A DNA stretch of 64,000 bases from Pseudomonas asplenii (GCF_900105475.1 NZ_LT629777.1:3224001-3288000), one strand, 5' to 3'; shown: positions 16,618 to 25,875, numbered from the stretch's first letter. Notes: generated from the letters alone by a model not told the origin. Program-made: numbers and translations.

Positions 16618-18321
16618 CTATTCGCCCTGGGTGACGCGCAGGACTTCTTCCAGGCTGGTGATACCCGCCAGCGCCTGGCGCAAACCATCCTCGTACAGGG
16701 TACGCAGCCCGTCGGCGCGGGCCGCCTGCTCCAGCGTCATGGCGTCGGCATGGCGCATGAGCAGCGAACGCAGGTTGTCGTTCATCACCAGCAATTCGCT
16801 GAGCGCGCTACGCCCACGATAACCGCTGCCGGGGGCATCCGCGCGGGGACGGTAGAGGCGGATCGGGCGCTCGTCGGTGAAACGCTCCAGTTGGTGCTCG
16901 GCGACCAGTTCCGGCGGAGCGTCGAAGTGCTCCCGCCATTCGGGGTCCAGCCGACGCACCAGGCGCTGGGCGAGAATGCCGTTCACCGTCGAGGCGATCA
17001 GGTAGCTTTCGACGCCCATGTCCAACAGGCGCGTGATGCTCGCGGCGGCGCTGTTGGTGTGCAGGGTGGAAAGCACCAGGTGGCCGGTCAGTGAAGACTG
17101 GATGGCAATGCGGCAGGTTTCCAGATCGCGCATCTCGCCGATCATGATCACGTCCGGGTCCTGGCGCACGATGGAGCGCAGCACGCTGGCGAAATCCAGG
17201 CCGATGCCCGGCTTGACCTGGATCTGATTGATCCCCTCCAGCTGGTATTCGACCGGGTCCTCGACCGTGATGATCTTGCGCTCGGCGGTGTTCAGCCGGG
17301 CCAGCGCGGTGTACAGCGTGGTGGTCTTGCCGGAACCGGTGGGGCCGGTGACCAGCAGGATGCCGTGGGGGCGTTCGAGCACGGCCAGCAGGGCGTCCAG
17401 GTGCTCGCCGTCGAAGCCCAGGCTCTGGAAATCGAACGTCACGGTCTGGCGGTCGAGCAGGCGCATCACCACCGACTCGCCGAAACTGGTGGGCACGGTG
17501 GAGACCCGCAGGTCCAGCTCCTTGCCCTGCACACGGAGCATGATGCGGCCGTCCTGCGGCAGGCGGCGCTCGGCGATATCCAGCCGGGCCATGATCTTGA
17601 TTCGCGAGATCACCGCTGCCGATGAACCGACGGGGGGCGCCTCGGCCAGTTGTAGCACGCCATCGACGCGGTAACGGATGGTGAGCTGGTTCTCGAACGG
17701 CTCGATATGAATGTCCGAGGCCCGTTGTTCGACGGCCCGTTGCAGCAGCAGGTTGACCAGGCGGATCACCGGGGCTTCCGAGGCGAGGTCCTTGAGGTGT
17801 TCGATATCGGTGTTCTGGTGGTCGGGTGCTTCTTCCAGGTTCTCGATCAGCGTGCTCATCGCGCTGCGGCCGCGGCCATAGTAGCGTTCGATCAGTTGCT
17901 CGATATCGCTGCGCTGGCCAATGGACAGGCGCACCGGGCATTGGCAGGCATATTCCAGTGCCTGCAGGGCATCGGGCTGGTTCGGATTGGCGATCCACAC
18001 ATGCAGCTCGCTGCCCGTGGAGGACAGCGGGACCAGGCCATGTTCCTTGAGAAAGCGCGGCGCCAGTTCCGGTGGCGCCTCCAACTGTTCGGGCGCGTCC
18101 GCCAGCGTCAGCAGGGGCGTTTCCAGCAGGGTCGACCAGGCCTGGGCCAGGTCCTGCTCGGATACCAGCCCCAGGCGCGCGAGCAGTTCGGTCGAGTCGT
18201 GCCGTGCGCTGGCGTCCTGCAATTGCTGGGCTCGGTCGATATCGATGCATTTCAGGCGACCTTCGTTGACCAGCCAGTCGATGGCCAGCCTGTCCGGATT
18301 CGGGGACATCAGGGCGTTCAT
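16618..18321 (-). CDS. gspE: Type II secretion ATPase
   Basis: 567 aa from the ATG at 18321, which has a GGAGAG ribosome site; the open frame to 18462 runs into the operator region. N1E/N2E domains come first, then the CTE ATPase core: Walker A GPTGSGKTTTLYTA, Asp box QDPDVIMIGEMRD, His box TGHLVLSTLHTN. The C-terminal zinc-binding tetracysteine usual between the core and the last helices is absent: RRLDPEWREHFDAPPEL...GSGYRGRSAL contains no Cys. It powers pseudopilus assembly. First gene of the operon. Confidence 0.95.
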   Translation of the reverse strand: MNALMSPNPDRLAIDWLVNEGRLKCIDIDRAQQLQDASARHDSTELLARLGLVSEQDLAQAWSTLLETPLLTLADAPEQLEAPPELAPRFLKEHGLVPLSSTGSELHVWIANPNQPDALQALEYACQCPVRLSIGQRSDIEQLIERYYGRGRSAMSTLIENLEEAPDHQNTDIEHLKDLASEAPVIRLVNLLLQRAVEQRASDIHIEPFENQLTIRYRVDGVLQLAEAPPVGSSAAVISRIKIMARLDIAERRLPQDGRIMLRVQGKELDLRVSTVPTSFGESVVMRLLDRQTVTFDFQSLGFDGEHLDALLAVLERPHGILLVTGPTGSGKTTTLYTALARLNTAERKIITVEDPVEYQLEGINQIQVKPGIGLDFASVLRSIVRQDPDVIMIGEMRDLETCRIAIQSSLTGHLVLSTLHTNSAAASITRLLDMGVESYLIASTVNGILAQRLVRRLDPEWREHFDAPPELVAEHQLERFTDERPIRLYRPRADAPGSGYRGRSALSELLVMNDNLRSLLMRHADAMTLEQAARADGLRTLYEDGLRQALAGITSLEEVLRVTQGE

Positions 18322-18381
18322 GATGCGCTCTCCAGGCTCCATGCCTCTGGCACAGCATGAATCCGATGCGCTCGGGCGCCT

Positions 18382-18399
18382 ACTGTCAGAAATGACAGT
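18382..18399. promoter_or_regulatory. Palindromic operator, copy 1 (gspE side)
   Basis: ACTGTCAGAAATGACAGT is a perfect 7-bp inverted repeat with a 4-bp spacer, 60 bp upstream of gspE. A second dyad, GACC-GTT-GGTC (18406-18416), follows on its inner side. It is probably the site of a dimeric regulator; which one is unknown. Confidence 0.65.
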
Positions 18400-18470
18400 T
18401 CCGCTGACCGTTGGTCGGGTTGCCGGTGTGCCCAGCCATGTCGGAAAAGGCCCCGTAACCATTGGTCAGG

Positions 18471-18488
18471 ACTGTCAGAAATGACAGT
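18471..18488. promoter_or_regulatory. Palindromic operator, copy 2 (secreted-protein side)
   Basis: Identical 18-mer to copy 1, 89 bp away, with a related dyad ACC-ATT-GGT (18458-18466) on its inner side. The order is therefore mirrored about 18435, as for coordinated divergent promoters. Confidence 0.65.
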
Positions 18489-18593
18489 AGTCAGCGTTTT
18501 CGGCAGGTGGATAGCTTAGGGGTAGTGGAAAGGCAGTTGTTTCCATTCTTTCGATCATGTCGATCGATTGCCCGATTCGAAGGAGCGATAATC

Positions 18594-19136
18594 ATGTTTC
18601 ATTCCATTGCCAGAAAAATCGTGGTTCCGGTCTTTTTGCTGTTGGGCCTCCTGGGTGCCTTGCCGGCTTCGGCCAGCGTCATTGGGTCGTGTACGGGAAC
18701 TCTCGACGCTGCGCTGACACCGGGGTTCACCGCGACGCCGCAGAACGTGACCATCGAGGCGCAGGCCAGTATCGCGTCCTCTCCTACCTGCACGCTGGGG
18801 GGAACGAAAGTCCAACCTGCAAGGCTTGCGATAACCGCCAGTTTCAACAACGCCTCATGCACCGGCTTCGCGCTGAATCCAGGGACCAGCATGACGATTA
18901 CCTGGGACGACAAATCGACCGGAACCGCGACCTATGATCCTTCCAGCCCCGGGTCTTTTGGGCTGCCAGCAGGGCCTTTCGCGGCTAACTTCCTGATCAA
19001 TAGCGGGCACGCCAGCGGGAAGACGATGGTCATTTCAGCCCTGCCGCCCGTCAGTACGGCATTGTTGGCTTGTCTGCTTCCAGGCGCTGCGCCCGTCTGG
19101 CACCTGGGCGCCCCAATCGCATTCAGCGTGATCTGA
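18594..19136 (+). CDS. Small secreted protein divergent to the type II secretion operon
   Basis: 180 aa. ATG at 18594 with AAGGAGCGAT upstream. A clear signal peptide (about residues 1-28; hydrophobic VVPVFLLLGLLGALPASAS), then a Ser/Thr/Gly/Ala-rich, beta-predicted domain with five Cys (SCTGTL, PTCTLGG, ASCTGF, ALLACL) that could form disulfides. The divergent, shared-operator arrangement with gspE suggests co-regulation and that it may be a substrate of the neighbouring secretion system; that is inference. No catalytic motif recognised. Confidence 0.78.
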   Translation: MFHSIARKIVVPVFLLLGLLGALPASASVIGSCTGTLDAALTPGFTATPQNVTIEAQASIASSPTCTLGGTKVQPARLAITASFNNASCTGFALNPGTSMTITWDDKSTGTATYDPSSPGSFGLPAGPFAANFLINSGHASGKTMVISALPPVSTALLACLLPGAAPVWHLGAPIAFSVI

Positions 19137-19147
19137 GCCTGTCGTCG

Positions 19148-19177
19148 AGCGGGGTCGGCCTGGCTGCGCCCCGCTCG
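19148..19177. terminator. GC-rich stem-loop between convergent genes
   Basis: GAGCGGGG/CCCCGCTC, 8-bp stem with 14-nt loop, between the secreted-protein gene and coaA. No T-tract, so termination is only possible. Confidence 0.35.
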
Positions 19178-19276
19178 CCGTTGAACGGGTTGTTCCACTG
19201 TCTGGGTGGGGGCCGTCCGGTAGTCGTGACGCGCATTCAACGTGCGCGCGCCCGGGCGCAGCTCCCCTCTGCAGTT

Positions 19277-20203
19277 TCAGCGCAGCCAGATCTCGCTGAC
19301 CGAATGATCGCGGGACTTGCGTACCACCAGGTCGGCGCGCTCGCGGGTCGGCAGGATGTTTTCCAGCAGGTTGACGCGGTTGATATCACGCCAAATCTGC
19401 CGCCCGGCTTCGGGGGCCTCTTCCGGCGACAGGTCGGCCAACTTGCGAAAGTACGCGCCGCGCGCGCGGAACGCGGTCTTCTGCAGCAGCAGGAAACGGT
19501 CGACGTACCATTGCTCGATATCCTGCTCGTCGGCATCCAGGTAGATCGAAAAGTCGAAGAAGTCGGAGACGATGGTGCTCGGTTTCGGTCCGTCGGTGCC
19601 ATCGGTCTGTAGCACGTTCAGGCCTTCGAAGATCAGGATATCCGGGCGATCCACCGTCTGGTACTGGCCCGGGACGATGTCATAGCTGACATGGGAATAG
19701 ACCGGTGCCTGCACTTCGCCTTCGGCGGCCTTGGTGTCGGCGAGGAATTTGACCATCTGCCGGCGATCGTAGCTTTCCGGGAAACCCTTGCGGTGCATGA
19801 TGCCGTCGGCGACCAGTTTGCTGTTGGGGTAGAGAAACCCATCAGTGGTGACCAGGGCCACGTTCGGATGGTCCGGCCAGCGTGCCATCAGCGCCTGCAG
19901 TACGCGGGCGAAGGTGCTTTTGCCCACCGCGACGCTGCCGGCGATGGCCAGGATATAAGGGCCGCGTGGGCTGGCCCGGCCGAGGAAGGTGTCCTTGATC
20001 CCGGCCAGGTTGCGTGCTGCCCCGACATGCAGGCTGATCAGCCGCGACAGCGGCAGGTAGACATTGGCAACATCTTCGAGGGAAATGTCTTCGTTGACCC
20101 CGCGCAGTGCCGCAAGGTCTTCTTCCGACAGCGTCAGCGGGGTATTGGCGCGCAAGCCGGCCCACTCCGTGCGGCTCATTACCAGATAGTCATCAGCGGT
20201 CAT
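19277..20203 (-). CDS. coaA: Pantothenate kinase, type I
   Basis: 308 aa, normal for bacterial type I PanK. P-loop GSVAVGKST at 89-97 (Lys95), then TTDGFLYPN, RKGFPESYD and the ILIFEGLNVLQ strand, all characteristic. It phosphorylates pantothenate with ATP, the first step of coenzyme A synthesis. It is divergent from nadA. Many pseudomonads use the unrelated type III enzyme CoaX, so a second, non-homologous kinase may be encoded elsewhere. Confidence 0.96.
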   Translation of the reverse strand: MTADDYLVMSRTEWAGLRANTPLTLSEEDLAALRGVNEDISLEDVANVYLPLSRLISLHVGAARNLAGIKDTFLGRASPRGPYILAIAGSVAVGKSTFARVLQALMARWPDHPNVALVTTDGFLYPNSKLVADGIMHRKGFPESYDRRQMVKFLADTKAAEGEVQAPVYSHVSYDIVPGQYQTVDRPDILIFEGLNVLQTDGTDGPKPSTIVSDFFDFSIYLDADEQDIEQWYVDRFLLLQKTAFRARGAYFRKLADLSPEEAPEAGRQIWRDINRVNLLENILPTRERADLVVRKSRDHSVSEIWLR

Positions 20204-20449
20204 CGGTTACTTTCCACATCCTGTTCAATCGGCTGATTATCCAACGAGTTGCCCCTCTGTGTCCGAAGGTCAGAATAATCTTTTGAATCGATTGGATATT
20301 CTGTAGCCTTGCGGCGCTGAAAGCACTCCATGCCTGATGGATTCACCTTCCCGGTCGCCGTGCGCTTCACCTAATAGCCTGTCTCGGAAAGAGTCAGGGG
20401 CCGGGGTATACTCGACTTTCGCGCTCACGCGCCTGCAGGTCTTGCGAAC

Positions 20450-21508
20450 ATGACGCAAATTTCCGAACGCCTTCTGGTTCAAGCCCATCTCGACGCCAAG
20501 CAACCCAAACCGTTGAGTGCCGAGCAGGAGGCAACGCTGCGTGCCGAAATCGCCGCCGGGCTCAAGGCCCGGGACGCGGTACTGGTTGCCCACTTCTACT
20601 GCGACCCGATCATTCAGGCCCTGGCCGAAGAAACCGGCGGTTGCGTATCCGACTCCCTGGAAATGGCCCGTTTCGGTGCCGCCCACCCGGCCAAGACCGT
20701 GCTGGTGGCCGGCGTTCGGTTCATGGGCGAGACGGCGAAAATCCTCACGCCGGAAAAACGCATCCTGATGCCGACCCTGGAGGCGACCTGCTCGCTGGAC
20801 CTGGGCTGCCCGGTGGACGAGTTTTCCGCCTTTTGCGACCAGCACCCGGAACGCACCGTGGTGGTGTACGCCAACACCTCGGCGGCGGTCAAGGCTCGTG
20901 CGGATTGGGTGGTGACCTCCAGTTGCGCGCTGGAAATCGTCGAAAGCCTGATGGACAACGGCGAGAAGATCATCTGGGCGCCGGACAAGCACCTGGGGCG
21001 CTATATCCAGAAGCAGACCGGTGCCGACATGCTCTTGTGGGACGGTGCCTGCATCGTTCACGAGGAGTTCAAGTCCCGGCAGTTGGAAGATATGAAGGCG
21101 CTGTATCCCGATGCGGCGATTCTGGTCCATCCCGAATCCCCCGAGTCGGTGATCGACCTGGCCGACGCGGTCGGTTCCACCAGTCAGTTGATCAAGGCCG
21201 CGCAGACCCTGCCGAACAAGACCTTTATCGTCGCCACTGATCGCGGCATCTTCTACAAGATGCAGCAGTTGTGCCCGGACAAGGTCTTTATCGAGGCGCC
21301 GACCGCCGGCAATGGTGCGGCCTGCCGCAGTTGCGCCCATTGCCCGTGGATGGCGATGAACACCCTGGAGCGCACCCTGCAATGCCTGCGCGAGGGCAGC
21401 AACGAGATTTTCGTCGATCCGTCGATCATTCCCAAGGCGGTACGTCCGCTCAAGCGCATGCTGGACTTTACCCAGGCGGCGCGAATGAAGCTGAGCGGCA
21501 ACGCCTGA
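20450..21508 (+). CDS. nadA: Quinolinate synthase
   Basis: 352 aa. Condenses iminoaspartate with dihydroxyacetone phosphate to quinolinate in de novo NAD synthesis. The motifs [21 protein letters not shown] and PEKRILMP, plus the C-terminal [13 protein letters not shown], contain the conserved Cys ligands of the 4Fe-4S cluster. A candidate -10 (TATACT) lies at 20407-20412 in the upstream gap, with no convincing -35. Confidence 0.97.
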   Translation: MTQISERLLVQAHLDAKQPKPLSAEQEATLRAEIAAGLKARDAVLVAHFYCDPIIQALAEETGGCVSDSLEMARFGAAHPAKTVLVAGVRFMGETAKILTPEKRILMPTLEATCSLDLGCPVDEFSAFCDQHPERTVVVYANTSAAVKARADWVVTSSCALEIVESLMDNGEKIIWAPDKHLGRYIQKQTGADMLLWDGACIVHEEFKSRQLEDMKALYPDAAILVHPESPESVIDLADAVGSTSQLIKAAQTLPNKTFIVATDRGIFYKMQQLCPDKVFIEAPTAGNGAACRSCAHCPWMAMNTLERTLQCLREGSNEIFVDPSIIPKAVRPLKRMLDFTQAARMKLSGNA

Positions 21509-21520
21509 GTCGTTTTGGCA

Positions 21521-22954
21521 TCAGCCGCCCAGCATGTCCTTGACCAGCCGTTCCTGATCGATCATTTCCTTCTGCCGTGCATCGATGCGCGACGCCAGCT
21601 GGAAGTTCGGGGCACGGCGCTTGGCGAAATCCAGTTGCTGGATTGCCTGCTTGAAGTCGCCGACCAGCGCGAAGTACTCGGCCCGTGCCTGGTGCAGGCC
21701 AATGATATTACCGGACTGGCCGCGGGTTTCGGCGATCTGATACCAGATATCCGGGTCGTCCGGGCGGGTCTTGAGCAGGTCGACCAACACCTTCTCGGCC
21801 TCGGCCGGTTTGTTCTGCTTGCCCAGCAGATCGACCTTGACCTGTTTCAGCGGATAGTTGCCAGGATACAGCGCCAGCATCCGATCGGTCCGTTGTACGG
21901 CATCCGGGAGGTGGCCGCTACTGATGTCGAGCTCGATCTGGGCCAGGTTGTAGATGATCTCGTTGGGTGACTTGGCCAGCAATGGCTTGAGGTTCTCCCG
22001 GGCGTCATTCAACTGGCTGCCCTTGATCTGGGCGATGGCCAGGCCATAACGAGCGATTTCGGACTTGGGGTTTTCGTCCAGCTGGGCGCGAAAGCGCTTG
22101 GCTGCGAGCCCCGGTGAGTCCTCATAGGAGAGCATCACGCGGGCACGGATCAACTGGTAGCGCAGGCTGTCTTCGATACCGCCGGGCGTGGCCTGTTCGG
22201 CGCGGTTGCGGGTGTCGGCGATCCGCGATTCGGTGACCGGGTGGGTCAGGAGGAATTCCGGTGGCTTGGCATCGAAGCGGTAGATGCGCATCAGGCGTTC
22301 GAACATGGTCGGCATGTTGCGCGGGTCGTAGCCGGCCTTTTCCAGGTTGAGGATGCCGATCCGGTCGGCTTCCTGCTCGTTCTGGCGGGAGAAGCGCTGT
22401 TTCTCCTGGAAAGCGGCGGCCTGGGTCCCGGCAATGGTGGCAATACCGGCATCACCCCCGCCGGCGGCGGCGACGATGATCCCGGTCAGCAGCGCCGCCA
22501 TCATCGGCAGTTGCATGCGTTGCTGGGCTTCCACACCACGGGCGAAGTGACGCTGCGACAGGTGCGCCAGTTCGTGGGCCAGGACCGACGCGTATTCGCC
22601 CTCGGTCTGGGCATTGAGGAACAGACCGCCGTTGATCCCGATGATCCCGCCTGGCGCAGCGAAGGCGTTGAGCTGGTTGCTGTCGATCAGGATGAATACC
22701 AGGCGCCGATCCTGGACCTGGCTGGTTTCGACCAGCTTGTAGACCGTGGTTTCCACATAGTCCTTGAGCTGTGGATCGTTCAGTTGCTTGACCTGGCTGC
22801 GCAGCAGGCTCAACCAGGCACGACCCAACTGATACTCCTGCTGGGGAGAGACGATGGCGGAACTGGCGTCACCGAGTGACGGCAGGTCGTCGGCGAAGCC
22901 AGGGGAGGCGAGCAGGCAGGCGAGCGTCAGCAGTGTGGGGCGCAGAAATGTCAT
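21521..22954 (-). CDS. bepA: Periplasmic M48 metalloprotease with TPR domain (BepA/YfgC type)
   Basis: 477 aa. Signal peptide (about 1-21, cleaved after FA). M48 domain with the zinc motif HELAH at 127-131 and NEQEADRIG carrying the third ligand. The C-terminal half (about 270-470) is a series of TPR-like helices. In E. coli the family assists LptD and BAM substrates and degrades stalled ones. Twelve bp from nadA, convergent. Confidence 0.92.
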   Translation of the reverse strand: MTFLRPTLLTLACLLASPGFADDLPSLGDASSAIVSPQQEYQLGRAWLSLLRSQVKQLNDPQLKDYVETTVYKLVETSQVQDRRLVFILIDSNQLNAFAAPGGIIGINGGLFLNAQTEGEYASVLAHELAHLSQRHFARGVEAQQRMQLPMMAALLTGIIVAAAGGGDAGIATIAGTQAAAFQEKQRFSRQNEQEADRIGILNLEKAGYDPRNMPTMFERLMRIYRFDAKPPEFLLTHPVTESRIADTRNRAEQATPGGIEDSLRYQLIRARVMLSYEDSPGLAAKRFRAQLDENPKSEIARYGLAIAQIKGSQLNDARENLKPLLAKSPNEIIYNLAQIELDISSGHLPDAVQRTDRMLALYPGNYPLKQVKVDLLGKQNKPAEAEKVLVDLLKTRPDDPDIWYQIAETRGQSGNIIGLHQARAEYFALVGDFKQAIQQLDFAKRRAPNFQLASRIDARQKEMIDQERLVKDMLGG

Positions 22955-23083
22955 GCACAGGGCTCTAGTTCGGCAAAGCCCTTACTGTAGCCGCACACCA
23001 CGCCGACGACCAGAGGCGACGCCGCTTGGGTTATCCTAGGCGGCTCGAACGAACCGATCCGGCGCGCCGCCAGGAGTGAAGCA

Positions 23084-23323
23084 ATGACCGACGCTGTAGA
23101 GTACGACGCCGAGCTGGACGCCAGCGGCCTGAACTGCCCGCTGCCGCTGCTCAAGGCCAAGCTTGAGCTCAATCGCCTGGCGAGCGGCGCGGTGCTCAAG
23201 GTCATTGCCACCGACGCCGGCTCACAACGCGACTTCCGCACCTTCGTCAAACTGGCCGGGCATACCCTGGTGCGCGAAGAGGAAGAGGCCGGGGTCTATC
23301 GCTACTGGCTGCGCAAGGCCTGA
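23084..23323 (+). CDS. TusA-family sulfur carrier protein
   Basis: 79 aa. The motif NCPLPLLKAK has the sulfur-carrying Cys18 of the CPxP signature, followed by the family's alpha/beta fold (VLKVIATDAGSQRDFRTFVKLAGH). It transfers persulfide sulfur in tRNA or cofactor thiolation. Whether it is the tRNA-specific TusA or a paralogue cannot be told. It is 32 bp upstream of the permease gene and probably co-transcribed. Confidence 0.9.
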   Translation: MTDAVEYDAELDASGLNCPLPLLKAKLELNRLASGAVLKVIATDAGSQRDFRTFVKLAGHTLVREEEEAGVYRYWLRKA

Positions 23324-23355
23324 ATCGCCAGCACTTAAATCGTTAAGGATTATTG

Positions 23356-24426
23356 ATGTTCAAAGTGTTACGTGACTGGATCCAGCGCTATTTCTCCGAT
23401 GAGGAAGCGGTGGTATTGGCGGTCCTGCTGTTTCTGGCGTTCACCGCCGTACTGACCCTCGGCAAGATGCTCGCTCCGGTATTGGCGGGCATGGTCCTGG
23501 CCTATCTGATGCAGGGGCTGGTGTTTGGTCTGGAGCGCATGCGCCTGCCCGGCGCAGCGGCGGTCGGCCTGGTGTTCGCGCTGTTCATGGGCGGCTTGCT
23601 GCTGTTCATGCTGGTGGTGGTACCGCTGCTCTGGCATCAGTTGATCACCCTGTTCAACGAACTGCCGGGGATGTTGGTCAAGTGGCAGTCGTTGTTGCTG
23701 TTGCTGCCGGAACGTTATCCACACCTGGTCTCCGACGAACAGGTGCTGCAGGCGATCGAAGTGGCGCGGGGCGAAATCGGCAAGTTCGGCCAGTGGGCGT
23801 TGACCTTCTCGCTGTCCAGCCTGCCGTTGCTGGTCAACATGATGATCTACCTGGTGCTGGTGCCGATCCTGGTGTTCTTCTTTCTCAAGGATCGGGCGAA
23901 GATCCGTGACTGGGTGGGCGGCTACCTGCCGCGTGAGCGGGCGCTTATCACCCGCGTGGCGGAAGAAATGAATCATCAGATCGCCAACTACATCCGTGGC
24001 AAGGTGATCGAGATCATTATCTGCGGCGGGGTGACCTACATCGCTTTTGTCGCGCTGGGCCTCAACTATGCGGCCTTGCTAGCTCTGCTGGTGGGGGTGT
24101 CGGTGGTGGTGCCTTATGTCGGTGCGGTGGTGGTGACCGTGCCGGTCATGCTGATCGCGCTGTTCCAGTGGGGCTGGAGCGACCAGTTCATCTACCTGAT
24201 GGCGGTCTACGGGATTATCCAGACGCTTGATGGCAACGTGCTGGTGCCGCTGCTGTTCTCCGGGGCGGTGAACCTGCATCCGGTGGCGATTATCTGCGCG
24301 GTGCTGTTGTTTGGCGGGTTGTGGGGCTTCTGGGGGGTGTTCTTCGCGATTCCGCTGGCCACGCTGTTCAAGGCCGTGCTGGATGCCTGGCCGCGCAAGG
24401 AGCCGATCGTGGCGCCGTTGTTGTAG
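23356..24426 (+). CDS. AI-2E transporter family (PerM-like) permease
   Basis: 356 aa from the ATG at 23356; a TTG three bases earlier is not needed. Seven or eight hydrophobic segments in the family's arrangement: clusters at about 17-80, a soluble middle part with the KSLLLLLPERYP-like region, then YLVLVPILVFFFLKDR and the conserved C-terminal block IQTLDGNVLVPLLFSGAVNLHPV. An inner-membrane permease; the substrate is unknown despite the family name. Confidence 0.9.
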   Translation: MFKVLRDWIQRYFSDEEAVVLAVLLFLAFTAVLTLGKMLAPVLAGMVLAYLMQGLVFGLERMRLPGAAAVGLVFALFMGGLLLFMLVVVPLLWHQLITLFNELPGMLVKWQSLLLLLPERYPHLVSDEQVLQAIEVARGEIGKFGQWALTFSLSSLPLLVNMMIYLVLVPILVFFFLKDRAKIRDWVGGYLPRERALITRVAEEMNHQIANYIRGKVIEIIICGGVTYIAFVALGLNYAALLALLVGVSVVVPYVGAVVVTVPVMLIALFQWGWSDQFIYLMAVYGIIQTLDGNVLVPLLFSGAVNLHPVAIICAVLLFGGLWGFWGVFFAIPLATLFKAVLDAWPRKEPIVAPLL

Positions 24427-24440
24427 AGGGATTGGCTTTT

Positions 24441-24500
24441 TGTGGGAGCGGGCTTGCCCGCGAAGCTTTTGGGGGGCTTGCGGGCCTCTTCGCGGGCAAT
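24441..24500. repeat. REP-type hairpin pair
   Basis: TGTGGGAGCGGGCTTGCCCG opens a typical Pseudomonas REP, and CTTCGCGGGCAA closes it in inverse orientation. It lies between the convergent permease and bcp genes and may act as a bidirectional terminator. Confidence 0.85.
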
Positions 24501-24504
24501 TCGG

Positions 24505-24978
24505 TCAGGCCTTGTTCAGCGCCTGCGCTGCCGCCAGCACCGCATCCACGTGGCCTGGCACCTTCACGCCGCGCCATTCCTCACGCAACACGCCTTTCGC
24601 ATCGATCAGGAAAGTGCTGCGGTCGACGCCCAGGTATTCCTTGCCGTAGAGCTTCTTCAACTTGATCACGTCAAACAGCTGGCAAACCGCTTCATCCTTG
24701 TCGCTGATCAGCTCGAAGGGAAACTCCTGCTTGCACTTGAAGTTCTCGTGGGACTTCAGGCTGTCGCGCGACACCCCGAACACCTCGGTATTGGCCGCCT
24801 GGAACGCCGCGTACTGGTCGCGAAAGCCCTGGCCTTCGGTGGTGCAGCCCGGGGTGCTGTCCTTGGGATAGAAGTAGATCACCACCTGCTTGCCCTTCAG
24901 GCCTGACAGGCTGACGGTCTGGCCGCTGGTGGCCGGTGCCTCGAAATCGGTGACAACTTCATTGATGACAACAGTCAT
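24505..24978 (-). CDS. bcp: Thiol peroxidase of the Bcp/PrxQ type
   Basis: 157 aa. The motif YPKDSTPGCTTEGQGF has the peroxidatic Cys45. The resolving Cys five residues later found in E. coli is a Gln here, so a more distant Cys82 or another thiol would have to resolve it. Reduces organic hydroperoxides with thioredoxin in the cytoplasm. Nine bp after gcvR, one operon. Confidence 0.95.
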   Translation of the reverse strand: MTVVINEVVTDFEAPATSGQTVSLSGLKGKQVVIYFYPKDSTPGCTTEGQGFRDQYAAFQAANTEVFGVSRDSLKSHENFKCKQEFPFELISDKDEAVCQLFDVIKLKKLYGKEYLGVDRSTFLIDAKGVLREEWRGVKVPGHVDAVLAAAQALNKA

Positions 24979-24987
24979 GTTGGCTCC

Positions 24988-25548
24988 TTACATGGGGTTC
25001 TGTGGGCGCCAGGGTTCGATCAGCGCATCGAGGTTCATCGCGTCGGCGAAGTCCAGGAACTGGTCACGCAACCAGCTGATCTGCACGCCAGGCGGCAGGG
25101 TCACGGTAAAGGTGGCGTTGAGCATGGTGCCACCGGTGTGCGGGGCCAGGTAGGTATCGCAGGTCAGGTTCTCCAGTTCGACATTGTGATCGATGAAGAA
25201 CTGGCACAGCTCGTTGATGATGTCCGAACGGTAGGCCGAACTGACATAGGCGACATATGGCAGGGCTTGTGGGCGGTTCTCCAGGGAGCCGCTGCGTACC
25301 ACGTTGACGATGAAGGCATGCTTCTTCGCCAGGTTCGGCAAGCCGGCCTCGAGTCGGGCCAGGGCATCCCAGCTGCCGGAAATCTGCAGGACCAGCGCGC
25401 TGTACTCGCCATGGCGGGTCAGGCGCGAAGTCGAGACGGCACAGCGGTTTTCATGGCTGGCGCGGCACAGAACGTTGGTCAGCTCGATGGGGTTGGGGCC
25501 GAGGGCACTGATGACAAGGAATTGTTCGCGGACAGTGGGGGTGGACAT
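24988..25548 (-). CDS. gcvR: Glycine cleavage system regulator GcvR-like (two ACT domains)
   Basis: 186 aa, two ACT domains (about 8-85 and 95-175). The N-terminus EQFLVISALGPNPIELTNVL and the middle CDTYLAPHTGGTMLNATFTVTLP match GcvR. In E. coli GcvR binds GcvA and represses the glycine cleavage operon. It is upstream of bcp and divergent from dapA, an arrangement common in pseudomonads. Confidence 0.92.
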   Translation of the reverse strand: MSTPTVREQFLVISALGPNPIELTNVLCRASHENRCAVSTSRLTRHGEYSALVLQISGSWDALARLEAGLPNLAKKHAFIVNVVRSGSLENRPQALPYVAYVSSAYRSDIINELCQFFIDHNVELENLTCDTYLAPHTGGTMLNATFTVTLPPGVQISWLRDQFLDFADAMNLDALIEPWRPQNPM

Positions 25549-25875
25549 GCAGCATTCCTAAAGCGATGAGCGGTCGGTACGTCTCGGACCAGTATGGATC
25601 GGGTTTTGCCTGCACAGGTCGCCGCCGGAGATCGATCAAACGCTTGCAGCAGCCTCTCAAGCAGGTGCGAGAGCGGGCGGCGACAGGGTTTGAGCGGGTT
25701 TCGGGCAGCGAAAAGGGAGTCTGGAACCCGGCACATGACTGACTCAGTACCGATCAAAGTCTGAAGGGTAGCGAAAACCGGCGCCAAGGGGAATGCTCAT
25801 GGCGAGTACTTCGCTTGTACAAGGCTGATGGCGCCAGTACCATTACCGCTCTCTTTTTCCGGCAGGAGCGGTTGC
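25549..25875. other. gcvR/dapA divergent intergenic region
   Basis: 327 bp without a credible gene. It holds a 9-bp inverted repeat GTCGCCGCC (25618-25626) / GGCGGCGAC (25676-25684) that would fold in the gcvR leader, and a CAGGAGCGG ribosome site before dapA. No promoter could be assigned with confidence. Confidence 0.6.

Noticed and set aside
16808..18358. 516-aa alternative frame inside gspE
   Set aside because: Arg/Pro/Gly-rich shadow of the GspE frame, which has full motifs.
18382..18488. Pho box upstream of gspE
   Set aside because: Half-site CTGTCA fits but is inverted with a 4-bp spacer; Pho boxes are direct repeats of 11-bp period.
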